Source of the DNA: Streptomyces lanatus
Lineage (GTDB): Bacteria > Actinomycetota > Actinomycetes > Streptomycetales > Streptomycetaceae
NCBI RefSeq assembly: GCF_014655715.1
Contig: NZ_BNBM01000011.1
Location: 124,001-188,000, forward strand
DNA length: 64,000 nt
Direction of reading: 5' to 3'
Shown here: positions 24,385-34,049 of the stretch, in pieces
Position numbering within the stretch: the stretch's first letter is position 1
How the letters are laid out: each line of letters opens with the position of its first letter
Notes under the pieces: model-generated
Database searches by the model: none
Seen by the model: only the letters and a program-made list of their open reading frames with translations
What the model was told of the DNA's origin: nothing
Position numbers and translations under genes: made by a program

Positions 24385-24413
24385 TTGACGGCGGAAAATA
24401 AGCCATCTAGGTT
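24385..24413 (+). promoter_or_regulatory. Sigma-70-type promoter of the ROK regulator
   Basis: TTGACG (24385-24390), a 17-base spacer, then TAGGTT (24408-24413). Transcription would begin at about 24420, the first base of the ROK start codon, so the message is predicted to be leaderless. No ribosome-binding site is seen, which agrees. Confidence 0.6.
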
Positions 24414-24419
24414 CCGGGC

Positions 24420-25616
24420 ATGTCCTCGATCCACCCCGCCGAGACGTTCCCGGCGAACACGCCGGCCGCCTCGCAGATCTTCACCACGGTCCTCAGCCAT
24501 GGGCCCCTCACCCGTCTAGAGGTTGCCCGGCGCGCAGGACTGTCCCCGGCCGCCGTGACCAAGGCGGTACGGCCCCTGATCGAGGCCGGCTATCTGGTGG
24601 AGGACGTGGACGAGCCGGCCCGCCCCGCGCTCGGCCGCCCGGCCAACCCGGTGCGCGTCGACGGGGGACGGGCGCTGTTCATCGGCGTGAAGGTGACCGG
24701 CGACGAGATCATCGGCGTGCTCACCGACCTGTGCTGCCGTATCCGTGTCGCCCGCCACACCCCGCTCCCGGACCGGGAGCCGAAGGCCGTGCTCACCTCG
24801 GTCGCCGAACTGACCGGCGAATTGCTCACCGAGGCGGCCGACCTGGGCGTACCCGTCCTCGGGCTCGGCATCGCCGTCTCCGGAGACGTGGACCGTGGCG
24901 CGGGCGTCGTCCGCTACTCGCCGTTCCTGGAGTGGCGGGACGTGCCCCTCGCCGAACTCGCCGCCGCGACCACCGGGCTGCCGGTCACCGTCGACAACGA
25001 TGTGCGGGCCCTCACCGTCGCCGAGCAGTGGTTCGGCGCCGGCGTCGGGCTGTCCGACTTCGCCGTGGTCACCGTCGGCGCCGGCATCGGCTGCGGCCTT
25101 GTGGTGCACGGCCGGGTCGTCGCCGGGGCGCACGGCGTGGCCGGGGAGATCGGCCATGTCACCGTCGACCCGGCGGGACCGCGCTGCCACTGCGGCAACC
25201 GCGGCTGCGTGGAGGCCATCGCCGGGGACGCCGCGATCGTCCGGCGGATCCGCGAGACCACCGGCGTCGAGGTCGCCGACACCGCCGAGGCCGTGGCGCT
25301 GGCCCACCAGGGCAACGCCGGAGCCCGGGAGGCCTACGCCCGCGCCGGCGAGGCGATCGGCCGGGGCATCGCCACCGTGGCCAATCTGCTCGGCCCCGAG
25401 CGGGTGATCATCTCCGGCGAGGGCCTCGCCGCCCACGACCTGTTCGCCGAGCAGATCCGCGACGCCTTCGCCGCGGCCGCGTTCGGCTCCGCCGACCGGT
25501 GCGACGTACAGACCCGCCCGCTGCCCTTCGAGGAGTGGGCGCGCGGAGCGGCGGCCACCGCCATCCAGTCCTTCATCCGAGCCGACGACCAGCAGCACCA
25601 GCACCAGAACCGCTGA
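24420..25616 (+). CDS. ROK-family transcriptional repressor
   Basis: 398 residues. An N-terminal winged helix-turn-helix (about 22-60; HGPLTRLEVARRAGLSPAAVTKAVRPLIEAGYL) precedes a sugar-kinase-like ROK domain with DNDVRALTVAEQ, an ATP/sugar loop VGAGIGCGLVVHGRVVAGAHGVAGEIGH, and the zinc motif CHCGNRGCVEAIAG. Such proteins repress sugar-use operons until the sugar binds. The alpha-galactosidase, alpha-fucosidase and SGNH lipoprotein genes follow in the same direction, starting 24 bases downstream, so it is likely the local regulator of that cluster (inference). Confidence 0.9.
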   Translation: MSSIHPAETFPANTPAASQIFTTVLSHGPLTRLEVARRAGLSPAAVTKAVRPLIEAGYLVEDVDEPARPALGRPANPVRVDGGRALFIGVKVTGDEIIGVLTDLCCRIRVARHTPLPDREPKAVLTSVAELTGELLTEAADLGVPVLGLGIAVSGDVDRGAGVVRYSPFLEWRDVPLAELAAATTGLPVTVDNDVRALTVAEQWFGAGVGLSDFAVVTVGAGIGCGLVVHGRVVAGAHGVAGEIGHVTVDPAGPRCHCGNRGCVEAIAGDAAIVRRIRETTGVEVADTAEAVALAHQGNAGAREAYARAGEAIGRGIATVANLLGPERVIISGEGLAAHDLFAEQIRDAFAAAAFGSADRCDVQTRPLPFEEWARGAAATAIQSFIRADDQQHQHQNR

Positions 25617-25640
25617 ACCAACCCCGTGGAGGTACGACCC

Positions 25641-27446
25641 ATGCGGTCATCCCCGTACTCCGTCATGCCCGCACGCGCCCTGAGAGCCCTGGTGGTCCTG
25701 GCCCTCACCGCCGGTGTCACCGCCGCTGTCCCCAGCGCCCGGGCCGAGACCACCACACCCCCGGCCGCCCCCGCCCCCGTGGCCGCCAAGCCCTATATGG
25801 GCTGGACCAGCTGGACCATGCAGTCGTCGAAGTACCCGGGCCTCAACCCGAAGGGCGACTACAGCTACCTCTCCGAGGCGAACGTCCTCAAGCAGACCGA
25901 CGCCATGGCCGCCAAGCTGAAGAAGTACGGCTACGAATACGTCAACATAGACGCCGGCTGGTGGATGGACTGGTCCTGGAAGTCGCAGTACGACCAGTAC
26001 GGCCGGCAGAAGGCCGACCCGGTGCGCTTCCCCAGCGGCATGAAGGCCGTCGCCGACCGCATCCACGCCAAGGGCCTCAAGGCCGGCATCTACCTCCCGG
26101 TCGGCCTGGAGAAGGGTGCCTACGGCGACGGCAAGACGCCGATCTGGAACGCCGAGGGGTGCACGACCGGCGACATCGTCCACGCCGACCTGCGCACCAC
26201 GAACGGCTGGGACAGCGCGTACAAGATCGATTTCTCGAACCCCTGCGCCCAGAAGTACATCGACTCCCAGGCCCAGATGTTCGCCGACTGGGGCTACGAC
26301 TTCCTCAAGCTCGACGGTGTCGGCCCCGGCTCCTTCAAGACCGGCGACAACTACGACAACGTCCCCGACGTCGCCGCCTGGCAGAAGGCCATCGACACCG
26401 CAGGCCGCCCGATCCACCTGGAACTGTCCTGGTCCCTGGACTACGGGCACGTCGCGGACTGGAAGAAGTACTCCAACGGCTGGCGCATCGACACCGACGT
26501 CGAGTGCTACTGCAACACCCTGGTCACCTGGGAGAACTCGGTCGACGACCGCTGGGACGACGCCCCCGCCTGGACCGACCACGCGGGTCCCGGCGGCTGG
26601 AACGACCTCGACTCCCTCAACGTCGGCAACGGCGAGATGGACGGCCTCACCAAGGCCGAACGGCAGAGCTACGCCACCCTGTGGGCCATCGCCAAGTCCC
26701 CCCTCTTCACCGGCGACGACATCACCAAGCTCGACTCCTACGGCCTGTCGCTGCTGACCAACCGCGAGGTCATCGGCATCAACCAGAGCAGCGCCCCGCC
26801 CGCCGAGCCCGTCACCGCCTCCGACCCGCAGCAGGTGTGGGCCGCGAAGAACCCCGACGGCACCTACACGGTCGCCCTGTTCAACCTCGCCGACGCCCCC
26901 GCCTCGGTCACCGCCAACTGGCAGGCCCTCGGCTTCAAGGGCAAGGCCTCGGTGCGCGACGTGTGGAACAAGGAGAACCTCGGCAACCGCACCGACAAGA
27001 TCACCCAGGCCCTCCCCGCGCACGGCTCCCGCCTCTTCACCGTCACCCCGCGCGGCACCACCCTCGCGTGGACAGCCCACGAGGCCGAAGCGGGCACCCT
27101 GAGCGGCAACGCCTCCGTCGCCGACTGCTCCGCCTGCTCCGACGGCCGCAAGGTCGGCAACCTCTACACGGGCGGCAAGGTCACCGTCGACGACGTCGTG
27201 GTCGCCGAGGCCGGCACCTACATGATCAAGGTCTCCTACGTCAGCGGTGACGCCCGATCGATCCTCGTCTCCGCCAACGGAGGCGGCGGCACCTCGCACA
27301 AGTTCGCCTCCACCGGCGACTGGGGGACCGTCAACAGCGTCTACGTGCCGGTGAAGCTCAAGGCCGGGGCCAACACCGTCACCTTCGACAGCGGCACCGG
27401 CTATGCGCCGGACATCGACCGGATCGACGTACCGAAGTCCCTCTGA
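25641..27446 (+). CDS. Secreted GH27 alpha-galactosidase with C-terminal carbohydrate-binding module
   Basis: 601 residues. A Sec signal peptide (about 1-35) is followed by the GH27 barrel from residue 49 (KPYMGWTSWTM). The nucleophile is D225 in FLKLDGVG and the acid/base lies in WRIDTDVE (D286). A beta-sandwich follows to about 465, then a CBM35/CBM6-type module (about 474-601; HEAEAGTLSGNASV, VSYVSGDARSILVSANGG, YAPDIDRIDV). It should release terminal alpha-galactose from plant or microbial glycans outside the cell. The ATG at 25641 has GGAGG eight bases upstream. Second gene of the ROK-led sugar cluster. Confidence 0.92.
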   Translation: MRSSPYSVMPARALRALVVLALTAGVTAAVPSARAETTTPPAAPAPVAAKPYMGWTSWTMQSSKYPGLNPKGDYSYLSEANVLKQTDAMAAKLKKYGYEYVNIDAGWWMDWSWKSQYDQYGRQKADPVRFPSGMKAVADRIHAKGLKAGIYLPVGLEKGAYGDGKTPIWNAEGCTTGDIVHADLRTTNGWDSAYKIDFSNPCAQKYIDSQAQMFADWGYDFLKLDGVGPGSFKTGDNYDNVPDVAAWQKAIDTAGRPIHLELSWSLDYGHVADWKKYSNGWRIDTDVECYCNTLVTWENSVDDRWDDAPAWTDHAGPGGWNDLDSLNVGNGEMDGLTKAERQSYATLWAIAKSPLFTGDDITKLDSYGLSLLTNREVIGINQSSAPPAEPVTASDPQQVWAAKNPDGTYTVALFNLADAPASVTANWQALGFKGKASVRDVWNKENLGNRTDKITQALPAHGSRLFTVTPRGTTLAWTAHEAEAGTLSGNASVADCSACSDGRKVGNLYTGGKVTVDDVVVAEAGTYMIKVSYVSGDARSILVSANGGGGTSHKFASTGDWGTVNSVYVPVKLKAGANTVTFDSGTGYAPDIDRIDVPKSL

Positions 27447-27458
27447 TCTCCCTCCGTC

Positions 27459-27483
27459 GGGGCCCGGCCGTGCGCCGGGCCCC
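27459..27483 (+). terminator. Intercistronic hairpin between GH27 and GH95 genes
   Basis: Perfect nine-base arms GGGGCCCGG and CCGGGCCCC with a 7-base loop, 12 bases after the GH27 stop and 25 bases before the GH95 start. It may attenuate readthrough or protect the upstream message. Confidence 0.55.
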
Positions 27484-27508
27484 GGCCCGGACGTACCCGG
27501 AGCCGCAC

Positions 27509-29869
27509 ATGGACACCAGACCGAGCGAGCCGAGCAGAAGAACCGTCCTCACCACCGCGGGCCTCACCGCCGCCCTCGCCGCCCTTCCCGTCTTCAAAGC
27601 CTCTGCCGCACCCGCCCGCCCCGGAGAGGTCCCACCGCCCGCCGACCGTCACCAACTGTGGTGGCAGGCCCCCGGCGACGAGGGCTCGCTCATCGAACAG
27701 GGCCTGCCCATCGGCAACGGCCGTATCGGCGCCCTCGCGAGCAACGACCCCGGCCGCGAACTTCTCCTGATCACCGACGCCACCATGTGGACCGGCGGTC
27801 TCAACGACACCCTCGACCAGGACGGCCAGTTCCCCTACGGCCGCTCCGACTTCGGCTCGTTCACCCTGCTGGCCAAGCTCACCGTCGACATCCCCGACCA
27901 CGACCTCGGCGGAGTCAACGGCTACCGCCGCACCCTCGACCTCGCCCAGGGCCTGGTCACCAGCTCCTACGTCCGCTCCGGCGTCACCTACCGGCGCGAG
28001 ATGTACGCCAGCCGGCCCGACGACGTCATCGTCCTGCGCTTCACCCAGAGCGGCGGCGGCCGCCACACCGGCTCCATCACGCTGACCGGCACCCACGGCG
28101 AACACCCCACCGCCGCCGAGTCGTTCGGCGCGACCCTCCCCAACGGCCTGCGCTACGGCGCCGCCGTCAAAGCTCGCGGCACCGGCGGCAAGGTCACGGT
28201 CAACGGCACCCGTATCGACTTCGCGGGCTGCAAGGACCTCACCGTCGTGATCACCGCCGGGACCAACTACGCGCCCGACGCCGACTCCGGCTTCCGCGAC
28301 CCCGCACTCGAGCCCGAGCGACTCGCCCGCACGAAGGTCCGCGCTGCCGCCGCGGAGTCCACCGACGCCCTGCGCCGCACCCACGTCGCCGACTACCGCG
28401 CCCTGTACGGACGACTCGACCTCTCCCTCGGCACGTCAACGGCCGAGCAGCGCGAACTGGACACCTGGGAGCGCCTGCACGCCCGCAGCCGAGACCCCGA
28501 GCCCGACCCCGAACTGGAGGCCGCCTACCTCCAATTCGGCCGCTACCTGATGATCTGCGGCTCCCGCGACAGCCTGCCCGTGGCCCTTCAGGGCCTGTGG
28601 CTGGACGGCAACGACCCGGACTGGATGGGCGACTACCACACCGACATCAACATCCAGATGAACTACTGGATGGCCGACCGCACGGGCCTGTCCCCGTGCT
28701 TCGACGCGTTCACCGACTACTGCGTCGCCCAGCTCCCGTCCTGGAACGACCTCACCCGCCGCCTGTTCAATGACCCGCGCAACCGCTACCGCAATTCCAG
28801 CGGAAAGAACGCCGGCTGGGCCGTCGCCTTCTCCACCAACCCCTACGGCGGCAGCGGCTGGTGGTGGCACCCGGCGGGCAACGCCTGGCTGTGCACCACC
28901 CTGTGGGAGCACTACGAGTACACCGGGTCACGCGAGCACCTGAAGAAGATCTACCCGCTCCTCAAGGGCGCCTGCGAATTCTGGGAGGCGCGACTGCTCA
29001 CCATCACCCTCCCCGGCACCTCCAAGGAGGTGCTCGTCGACGACAAGGACTGGTCCCCGGAACACGGCCCACAGGACGCCAAGGGCATCACCTATGCTCA
29101 GGAAGTCGTGTGGATGCTGTTCGGGAACTACTGCACCGCGGCCGCCGAACTCGGGCGGGACACCGACTACGCGGATACGATCGCGTCACTGCGCAGAAAG
29201 CTGTACCTGCCGCAGGTCAGCCCGACCACCGGCTGGCTGGAGGAGTGGATGTCGCCGGACAACCTGGGTGAGACCACGCACCGCCATCTCTCCCCGCTGA
29301 TCAACCTCTTCCCCGGCGACCGCATCCGCCCCGACGGCTCCACCCCGGCCGACCTCGTCGCCGGCGCCACCGCCCTGCTCACCGCACGCGGCATGGAGAG
29401 CTTCGGCTGGGCCAACGCCTGGCGCAGCCTGTGCTGGGCCCGCCTGAAGAATGCCGACAACGCTTACCAACTGGTCGTCAACAACCTCCGCCCCTCCGTC
29501 GACGGCAGCAACGGCACGGCCTTCAACCTCTTCGACATCTACGAGGTGGAGCGCGGCCGGGGCATCTTCCAGATCGACGCCAACTTCGGCACCCCCGCCG
29601 CCATGGTGGAGATGCTGCTGTACTCCCGGCCCGGACACATCGAACTCCTTCCCGCCCTCCCCGACGCCTGGGCCGCCTCCGGCCACATCCGGGGAGTCCC
29701 CGCGCGCGGCGGCTTCGAGGTCGACCTGCGCTGGCGGGACGGCAAGCCGACCGAGGCCCGGATCCGCAGCGTCGGCGGCCGCACCACGACGATCGCGTAC
29801 GGCGAAGTGTCCCGAACCGTCACGCTGCGGCCCGGTGCCTCCGTCACGCTGAAGGACTTCTCCCGGTGA
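27509..29869 (+). CDS. Tat-exported GH95 alpha-L-fucosidase
   Basis: 786 residues. A Tat signal (SRRTVLTTAGLTAALAALPVF) precedes the GH95 N-terminal beta domain (WWQAPGDEGSLIEQGLPIGNGRIGA) and the (alpha/alpha)6 barrel. GLWLDGNDPDWMGDYHTDINIQMNYW holds the family-typical Asn/Asp cluster, and FQIDANFGTPAAMVEMLL the C-terminal signature. GH95 enzymes remove alpha-1,2-L-fucose (some act on galactose) with inversion. It follows the GH27 gene, and its stop overlaps the GTG start of the SGNH lipoprotein (GTGA), so the two are coupled. Confidence 0.92.
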   Translation: MDTRPSEPSRRTVLTTAGLTAALAALPVFKASAAPARPGEVPPPADRHQLWWQAPGDEGSLIEQGLPIGNGRIGALASNDPGRELLLITDATMWTGGLNDTLDQDGQFPYGRSDFGSFTLLAKLTVDIPDHDLGGVNGYRRTLDLAQGLVTSSYVRSGVTYRREMYASRPDDVIVLRFTQSGGGRHTGSITLTGTHGEHPTAAESFGATLPNGLRYGAAVKARGTGGKVTVNGTRIDFAGCKDLTVVITAGTNYAPDADSGFRDPALEPERLARTKVRAAAAESTDALRRTHVADYRALYGRLDLSLGTSTAEQRELDTWERLHARSRDPEPDPELEAAYLQFGRYLMICGSRDSLPVALQGLWLDGNDPDWMGDYHTDINIQMNYWMADRTGLSPCFDAFTDYCVAQLPSWNDLTRRLFNDPRNRYRNSSGKNAGWAVAFSTNPYGGSGWWWHPAGNAWLCTTLWEHYEYTGSREHLKKIYPLLKGACEFWEARLLTITLPGTSKEVLVDDKDWSPEHGPQDAKGITYAQEVVWMLFGNYCTAAAELGRDTDYADTIASLRRKLYLPQVSPTTGWLEEWMSPDNLGETTHRHLSPLINLFPGDRIRPDGSTPADLVAGATALLTARGMESFGWANAWRSLCWARLKNADNAYQLVVNNLRPSVDGSNGTAFNLFDIYEVERGRGIFQIDANFGTPAAMVEMLLYSRPGHIELLPALPDAWAASGHIRGVPARGGFEVDLRWRDGKPTEARIRSVGGRTTTIAYGEVSRTVTLRPGASVTLKDFSR

Positions 29870-31089
29870 GGGCGGTGAGGGCCGTCCTGCCGGTTGCGGC
29901 GCTGCTGCTGACGGTCGCCGCCTGCCAGTCCGCGCCCGCCGAGGCGACGAGCGAGGCGGGCGGCGTCGTCACCTGGGCGGCGAGCGCCGACCGTATGGCC
30001 GAAGGCGTGGCGGGCCGCAGCTACCGGCTCGTCGTGCACACCAGCGTCGGCGGCACCGGCGTCCGGGTCCGCCTCTCCAACGCCTTCGGAGACCGGCCGC
30101 TGACCCTCGACAGCGTCTACGCCGGACTCCAGAAGCAGGGCGCCGAGCTGCGGCCCGGCAGCAACCGGCGCCTGGCCTTCGGCGGAAAGCCCACAGTCAC
30201 CCTGCCGCCGGGCCACACCGTGTGGAGCGACCCCCTGCCCGGCAGACTGCCCGCCGCCACCAACCTGGTCGTGAGCCTGCACAGCCCGGACGCGGGCGGC
30301 CCGGCGAGCGGCCACTGGATGGCCATGCAGACGTCGTACGCCACCCAGGGCGACCACGCCGCCGAGGAGAGCGGCACAGCCTGGACCATCCCGACCGGCT
30401 CCTGGTTCTACCTCGACGCCGTCTCCGTGCACGCCCCCAAGCACACCGGCGCGGTGGTCGCCCTCGGCGACTCCATCACCGACGGCTGGCAGTCCACCTC
30501 CGACCTGAACCGCCGCTGGCCGGACTACTTGGCCCGTCGTCTGAGCACGGCGGACACGGAGGTGAAGGGCGTCGCCAACGAAGGGATCTCGGGCAACAAG
30601 GTTCTCGCCGACGGCCCCGGGCAGAGCGCGCTCAACCGGCTTGAGCGGGACGTCCTGTCCCAGCCCGGTGTGCGGACGGTGTTCCTCTTCCAGGGCGTCA
30701 ACGACATCAAGGCCCATACGGGAGTCACCGCCGACAACCTGATCGAGGGCTACCGCGAGATCATCGACCGGGCGCACGCGGCCGGCAAGTGCGTCGTCGG
30801 CGCGACCATCGGTCCCTTCAAGGGCTGGCACGAATGGGACGAGGCCGGTGAGGCCGTGCGCCAGGAGGTCAACTCCTTCATCCGCACAAGCGGCGAGTTC
30901 GACGCCGTCACCGACTTCGACCGCATCCTGCGCAGCCCCTACGACCGGGCGCGGATGCTCCCCGCTCTCGACGGCGGCGACCACATACACCCCAACGACA
31001 AGGGCATGCAGGCGATGGCGGACGCCGTCGACCTGAACGCCCTCGACTGCGACACCATCGGGGTCAACTCACCGTCTCCCCGTGGCTGA
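29866..31089 (+). CDS. SGNH/GDSL hydrolase lipoprotein
   Basis: 407 residues beginning with a lipobox signal (LPVAALLLTVAAC), so probably anchored outside the membrane. An N-terminal beta-sandwich (about 30-190; VVTWAASADRMA, GVRVRLSNAFGDRPLTLDSVYAG) precedes the SGNH domain: GDSITDGW (block I Ser), NEGISGNKV (block II), GVNDI (block III) and DHIHPND (block V Asp-His). Related enzymes deacetylate or de-esterify glycans. The GTG overlaps the fucosidase stop, placing it in the glycan-degradation operon. Its last 26 bases overlap the convergent LuxR-type gene. Confidence 0.87.
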   Translation: MRAVRAVLPVAALLLTVAACQSAPAEATSEAGGVVTWAASADRMAEGVAGRSYRLVVHTSVGGTGVRVRLSNAFGDRPLTLDSVYAGLQKQGAELRPGSNRRLAFGGKPTVTLPPGHTVWSDPLPGRLPAATNLVVSLHSPDAGGPASGHWMAMQTSYATQGDHAAEESGTAWTIPTGSWFYLDAVSVHAPKHTGAVVALGDSITDGWQSTSDLNRRWPDYLARRLSTADTEVKGVANEGISGNKVLADGPGQSALNRLERDVLSQPGVRTVFLFQGVNDIKAHTGVTADNLIEGYREIIDRAHAAGKCVVGATIGPFKGWHEWDEAGEAVRQEVNSFIRTSGEFDAVTDFDRILRSPYDRARMLPALDGGDHIHPNDKGMQAMADAVDLNALDCDTIGVNSPSPRG

Positions 31090-34009
31090 TCAGACCCTCC
31101 CGATAGGCGATCGCCACCGCCTCCGTACGGCTCGCCGCGCTCAGCTTGGCGAGGATGTTGGAGACATGCACGCTCGCCGTCTTGCCGGTGATGTACAGCT
31201 CCTCGCCGATCTGCCGGTTGCTGCGGCCGAGGGCGAGGAGCCGCAGGACCTCCTGCTCCCGGGCGGTGAGCAGGGCGGACCGGTCGGCGCCGCCGCCCCC
31301 GAGCCGACCGCGCCGGATCAGGTCGTCCACCCGCTCCAGCAGCGGTGCGGCACCGAGCCGGGCCGCCGTCTCCCGGGCGGCGCGGGCCTCGACGGCCGCG
31401 GCCTCACGGTCGTCCGCCGCCAAGAGGGCCTCGGCGTGCCGCAACCGGCACCGGGCCCGCTCGTAGTCGTCGCCGTAGTCGAACGCGGCCACCGCCTTCG
31501 CCCACGCGGCGGCGACGTCCGGCCCGGCGACGGCCCGCGTCCACTCAGCCTCCGCACGGGCCAGCCACGCCATGCCCTCCGGGCCCTGCGGCGTACCGTC
31601 CTCACCGCGCAGGGCCGTGGCCCGCGCGAGCTCGACCAGTTCGGTCGCCGTGTCCGCCCAGCGGCCCGCCCCCGCTTCGTCACCGGCCAGGCGCAGCTCG
31701 ACGGCCCGGTCGGCGACCGCGGACAGCGCGAGGGCGGCGAGCCGCACGGTGGCGTCGGGCAGCGTCCCCGCGTCGTCGGTGAGCGCGGCGACGGTGGACC
31801 GCATCCGCTCCACGGCCGCCTCCGCGTCACCGCGCAGCGCGGCGGCGTCGGTGAGCGCGATGCCCGCGACGAGCGTGCCCATCCAGTCGAAGGGCCCGTC
31901 GAGCAGGGCACCGGCCCGCTCGGCGGCCCGGAAGTCACCGCGCGCGAGCGCCACGTACAGCGCGGGACCGGCCGTGTAGCCGCCCGCCGCGGGCAGCACC
32001 TCGGCATCGGCCGCCGCGGCGCTCAGGCACTCGTCCCAGCGGCCCAGCGTGTACAGCACCAGCAGCTGAAGATGCCGCATCGCCAGCGGATAGGGCGCGG
32101 ACAGCAGTCCCGCGCGCCGGGCGCGCTCCAGCCCCTCCGCCAGCCAGGGCACACACTCCTCCAGGTCACCGGACTCGAAGCAGCCGAGGGCGAGATGGAA
32201 CAGGGCGCGCATCTCCACCGGCGCGTTCCCCGAACTCCGCGCCAGCTCCCGCGCCTCGTGAAGCCGTTCCCGCCCCTCCGGCGTGCGTCGGCCGCCGCCT
32301 TCGAACACGGCCAGCGAGATCAGCAGGTCGGCCCGGGCGTCCGTCAGCTGGAGCTGTTCGGCGATGCGCAGCGCCTCGCGCGCGACGCGCAACGCCGTGT
32401 CGTTCTCCCCGACCTGACGTGCCGCGAGGACATGCGTGGCCGCCGCCCACACCCAGGTCCGTGAGGGCGGCTCGGCCGGGATCAGGGCCAGCGCCTCGCT
32501 GCTGTAGGTGTAGGCCGCCGTCAGGCTGTCCACGTCGAGCAGATTGCCGGCGAGGGTGTAGCGCACCCGGGCGGCGAGTTCGGCGTCGGTGTCCTGGCCG
32601 ACGCCCGCGAGCGCTGAGCGGGTGAGCGAGACCGCGCGATGCGACTCACCGGCGTGGGCGGCCGCCGCCGACGCGCGCAGGGTGAGGGTGACCCGGTCGT
32701 GGCCCTCGCCCGAGGGACGCGCCGACGGCTCCACCGACGACCACAGGTCGAGAGCGGCCTCCAGATGACGTAGCTCCTCGGCGGGCGCACCCATCCCGTG
32801 CGCATGCCCGGCGGCCTCCAGCGAGGCGGCCAGCGCCTCGGGCAGATCATGGCTCGCGCGGTAGTGGTGGGCCCGCTCGGCCGCCGTCTCGTCCGGACGG
32901 TCACGCCCGGCGAGCAGCCGCGCGAACGTCCCGTGCAGCCGGGCCCGTTCACCGGGCAGCAGATCGGCGTACACCGCCTCACGGGCGAGCGCGTGCCGGA
33001 ACGCGTACGTGTCCCGGTCGCCGGGCACCAGCAGCTGCCGCCCCACGGCCTCACGCAGCGCCGACTCCAACTCGTCCTCCGGGATGCCCACGGCACCCCG
33101 CAGCAGCTCATGCTCGACACGCCGCCCCGCGACAGCGGCCGTACGCAGCACCTGCTGGCCGGTGTCGGACAGCTGCTCGAACCGGATGAGCAGCACATCG
33201 GCCAGCCCGCTGGGCACCCCACCGGCCTCGGCATCCGTGGCCGCGACCAGCTCCTCGGCGTAGAAGGCATTGCCCTCGGCCCGCTCCACGATCCGCCGCA
33301 CCGTGCCGTCCGACAACGGCCGCTCCTGCACGGCCCGCACCAGCCTCGCCACCTCGGCATCGGGCAACGGCCGCAACTCCAGCCGCTCCACGGCGGGCAG
33401 CCGCACCAGCTCGGCGAGCAGGGGCCGCAGCGGATGACGCCGATGCAGATCGTCGGCCCGATACGACGCGAACACCGCGACCCGATGTGCGGGCGCCCCC
33501 GCGACCGACCGCTGCAGAACCCCCCGACTCAGCAGGAACCGCAGCAGATCCCGAGACGACTGATCGGCCCAGTGCAAGTCCTCCAGGACAAGCAGCACCG
33601 GCGCGACGGCCGAGACCTCGGCCAACACCCCCGCGATTCCCTCGAACAACCGCAGCCGATCACTGACCCCGTCCGTGCCGCCACCCAGGAGCCGCTCGAC
33701 GACAGGGTGCGCGGCGATGACACCGGCGAACCTCTCGTCACCGGCGAGCACGCCCAGCACCTCGGTGAACGGCAGATACGGCAGCCCCACATCCCCGAGA
33801 TCAACACAGTGCCCGACCAGCACGACCATCCCGTCGCCGGCGGCCCGCCCGGCGACTTCATCGAGCACGCGGGTCTTACCGACGCCTGCGTCCCCGGCGA
33901 GCAAGACGGCCCGAGCGTCCCCACTTCGGGCACTCTTCAACACAGCAGAGAGCCGAGCGAGTTCAACATCCCGCCCGATCAACGGAGCACTAAAGGAGGC
34001 CTGCGACAT
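31064..34009 (-). CDS. Large LuxR-family ATPase regulator (LAL/MalT type)
   Basis: 981 residues. An N-terminal AAA/NACHT-like ATPase starts with IGRDVELARLSAVL and has a Walker A (AGDAGVGKT) and a Walker B-like VLLVLEDLHWADQSS. A long helical TPR-like middle follows (about 350-880), and the last 65 residues are a LuxR helix-turn-helix (LTAREQEVLRLLALGRSNRQIGEELYITGKTASVHVSNIL). Such regulators activate catabolic or secondary-metabolite genes on binding an inducer. It converges with, and overlaps, the sugar cluster, so a link with that cluster is possible but unproven. It lies downstream of the UBP zinc-finger gene. Confidence 0.93.
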   Translation of the reverse strand: MSQASFSAPLIGRDVELARLSAVLKSARSGDARAVLLAGDAGVGKTRVLDEVAGRAAGDGMVVLVGHCVDLGDVGLPYLPFTEVLGVLAGDERFAGVIAAHPVVERLLGGGTDGVSDRLRLFEGIAGVLAEVSAVAPVLLVLEDLHWADQSSRDLLRFLLSRGVLQRSVAGAPAHRVAVFASYRADDLHRRHPLRPLLAELVRLPAVERLELRPLPDAEVARLVRAVQERPLSDGTVRRIVERAEGNAFYAEELVAATDAEAGGVPSGLADVLLIRFEQLSDTGQQVLRTAAVAGRRVEHELLRGAVGIPEDELESALREAVGRQLLVPGDRDTYAFRHALAREAVYADLLPGERARLHGTFARLLAGRDRPDETAAERAHHYRASHDLPEALAASLEAAGHAHGMGAPAEELRHLEAALDLWSSVEPSARPSGEGHDRVTLTLRASAAAAHAGESHRAVSLTRSALAGVGQDTDAELAARVRYTLAGNLLDVDSLTAAYTYSSEALALIPAEPPSRTWVWAAATHVLAARQVGENDTALRVAREALRIAEQLQLTDARADLLISLAVFEGGGRRTPEGRERLHEARELARSSGNAPVEMRALFHLALGCFESGDLEECVPWLAEGLERARRAGLLSAPYPLAMRHLQLLVLYTLGRWDECLSAAAADAEVLPAAGGYTAGPALYVALARGDFRAAERAGALLDGPFDWMGTLVAGIALTDAAALRGDAEAAVERMRSTVAALTDDAGTLPDATVRLAALALSAVADRAVELRLAGDEAGAGRWADTATELVELARATALRGEDGTPQGPEGMAWLARAEAEWTRAVAGPDVAAAWAKAVAAFDYGDDYERARCRLRHAEALLAADDREAAAVEARAARETAARLGAAPLLERVDDLIRRGRLGGGGADRSALLTAREQEVLRLLALGRSNRQIGEELYITGKTASVHVSNILAKLSAASRTEAVAIAYREGLISHGETVS

Positions 34010-34049
34010 TCGAACATCCTGTCACTCCGCGACCTCAGCCCCCGAGCTA

